Positions 4,950 to 5,981 of a stretch of 5,981 nt of DNA are shown here, piece after piece (the first letter of the stretch is position 1; each line of letters starts with the position of its first letter). Made by a program: the position numbers and the translations under genes. The stretch comes from PeH17 sp964414925 (GTDB taxonomy: Bacteria > Bacillota > Clostridia > Christensenellales > CAG-138), in assembly GCA_964414925.1 (NCBI GenBank), contig CAYPXV010000085.1, positions 1 to 5,981 of the forward strand. Reading direction: 5' to 3'. Below the pieces are notes generated by a model. That model was not told where the DNA came from. It made no database searches and saw only the letters and a program-made list of their open reading frames with translations.

Positions 4950-5939
4950 TTACCTTAAATTCAATGCGAATCTCATTACGGTGACTGCATCCGCAACGTT
5001 TATAATTCCGTTTGCGTCAACGTCACACAGATTTCCGTTATATCCTTCCGTTCCGAGGTTCAACGCTTCACGCATTATTATTACTGCATCGGCGGAATTT
5101 ATCTTTTGGTCATTATTTACATCACCTGCAAATACGGCGGTCAATCTTGCTTCGGGAATACTTCCTCTATAGTTTGTGTTTGATGTCACAAATTCGCCGT
5201 CCGCATACCATCCCAGGAATGTGCCTTCATTTAGCGATGATGCGGAAACTTCCAGCTCATTTGTTTTATACCTAACCCCAAGATTGGCTGTTTCCTTACC
5301 CAAAATATCGATTGTTATCGATTCTTCCGTTCCGTACGGTGTGAATTTTACAATCTGCATGGTATCACTTCTCAAATCCAACAACTGAAGATTGGGGCAA
5401 TTATCAAATATTGCTTCACGCATGATATCTCCCGTGCAGTCTACATACTCCAGTTCAGCGCAATTGCTTAAATTGATTCCAGTCAAATGATTAAGTTCAC
5501 TTTGGAAGCCTCTAAGGTCGGAGTTGGAATAATCAAAATATCCATATATTTCAGGCTCATAGCATGGGTAACAAGGGATCATACCGTTTTCATCGGGTTC
5601 TTCCGGAGGCAGCATTATGAAAAAATAGAAATTTGATATTTTAATTTCCTCTGGACAATCATCATCTGAATAAGGAACTGTTATTCTCTCTACCGCTTGA
5701 TATTTGGCTTCATCGCTTTCATCATAATCAAGAAATGAGTCATCAAGGCAGAGCAGTTGTCCGTTCTTTATTCCGGTTTCGGGATTTACTATCTCCAAAA
5801 ATTCAAGTATCCTTGCGTATTCTTCGTCGGATATTCCCCATGGATTTCCAGTGTATTCAGCGTTGAGCGCAGGTATAAACGAACACATCAGTATTATTGC
5901 GCTCATCAGCAGACAAACAAGGGCTCTCTTTGTTTTCAC
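4950..5939 (-). CDS. Secreted dockerin type I protein with LRR-like region
   Basis: A 329-residue exported protein of unknown activity, probably held in a cellulosome-like complex or on the cell surface by cohesin binding. Residues 1-27 form a signal peptide (KTKR, hydrophobic core, likely cleavage after ALNA). An acidic unassigned region covers about 28-135. Residues 136-200 look leucine-rich-repeat-like (LTGINLSNCAELEYVDC, NCPNLQLLDLRSD). FLGWYADGEF (241-250) with ARLTAVFAGD (264-273) resembles small beta-repeat modules of surface proteins. The C-terminus is a dockerin with two calcium loops: D273, N275, D277, D284 and D306, D308, N310, D317, each followed by a helix (VIIMREALNL, VTVMRFALNL). 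No glycosidase domain is seen. The start is GTG at 5939, supported by AAGGA (5952-5948) 8 nt upstream and the signal peptide. Confidence 0.9.
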   Translation of the reverse strand: MKTKRALVCLLMSAIILMCSFIPALNAEYTGNPWGISDEEYARILEFLEIVNPETGIKNGQLLCLDDSFLDYDESDEAKYQAVERITVPYSDDDCPEEIKISNFYFFIMLPPEEPDENGMIPCYPCYEPEIYGYFDYSNSDLRGFQSELNHLTGINLSNCAELEYVDCTGDIMREAIFDNCPNLQLLDLRSDTMQIVKFTPYGTEESITIDILGKETANLGVRYKTNELEVSASSLNEGTFLGWYADGEFVTSNTNYRGSIPEARLTAVFAGDVNNDQKINSADAVIIMREALNLGTEGYNGNLCDVDANGIINVADAVTVMRFALNLR

Positions 5940-5947
5940 TTTCTTCT

Positions 5948-5952
5948 TCCTT
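5948..5952 (-). promoter_or_regulatory. Ribosome binding site deciding the GTG start of the dockerin gene
   Basis: AAGGA on the minus strand, 8 nt before GTG 5937-5939. A nearby ATG (5962-5960) is out of frame with the protein, so the GTG is preferred. Confidence 0.65.
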
Positions 5953-5953
5953 T

Positions 5954-5971
5954 CTCCGCATTATTGCGGGG
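5954..5971 (-). other. Short hairpin in the dockerin gene 5' leader
   Basis: CTCCGCA (5954-5960) pairs with TGCGGGG (5965-5971), including one wobble, around a TTAT loop. It ends just before the Shine-Dalgarno and may affect translation or message stability. The promoter lies beyond the right edge. Confidence 0.4.
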
Positions 5972-5981
5972 TGAAATTAAT

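Noticed and set aside
1..5981. CRISPR array, tRNA or rRNA genes
   Set aside because: No regularly spaced repeats beyond two or three copies, and no tRNA-like cloverleaf with conserved T-arm or rRNA sequence was seen on either strand.

Overview
The window reads as chromosomal DNA from a low-GC Firmicute, most likely a Ruminococcus-like member of the Oscillospiraceae. Reasons: a secreted protein with a cellulosome-type dockerin, sigma-A style promoters with AGGAGG ribosome binding sites, a purine salvage operon of Bacillus/Clostridium type, and a short hairpin-rich intergenic repeat of a kind I associate with this group. The genus is inference; the genes are clear.

Layout. Positions 1-184 hold a strong bidirectional terminator, a hairpin and several short repeats next to the 3' end of guaA, and no convincing gene. 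On the minus strand lies a two-gene purine operon, xpt (2298-1729) then guaA (1705-185), 23 nt apart. Diverging from it across a 240-bp intergenic region is glnA (2539-3975, plus strand), which has a good promoter, a compact structured leader RNA and a strong terminator. Converging on that terminator is a minus-strand type II toxin-antitoxin operon: a RelB/DinJ antitoxin (4628-4356) and a YafQ-family toxin (from 4359, overlapping ATGA). A stretch of about 320 bp then holds the TA promoter, a 90-bp MITE/REP-like element with three hairpins, and a terminator. The last gene (minus, 5939-4950) encodes a secreted dockerin protein with a leucine-rich-repeat-like middle.

Functional links. GlnA makes glutamine. 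GuaA uses glutamine as amide donor to turn XMP into GMP, and Xpt salvages xanthine to XMP, the GuaA substrate. The divergent block therefore couples nitrogen assimilation to guanine nucleotide supply. No purine riboswitch is visible upstream of xpt.

Most notable: the toxin gene is split over two frames. The canonical YafQ N-terminus starts at 4359 in an ATGA overlap with the antitoxin, but the rest of the toxin lies in the -1 frame. The switch point is an exact, in-frame A_AAA_AAC heptamer. This is either a homopolymer frameshift mutation (or sequencing error), or expression by programmed frameshifting or transcriptional slippage. Second most notable is the glnA leader, where one 5-nt segment can pair with either of two partners just before the Shine-Dalgarno sequence.
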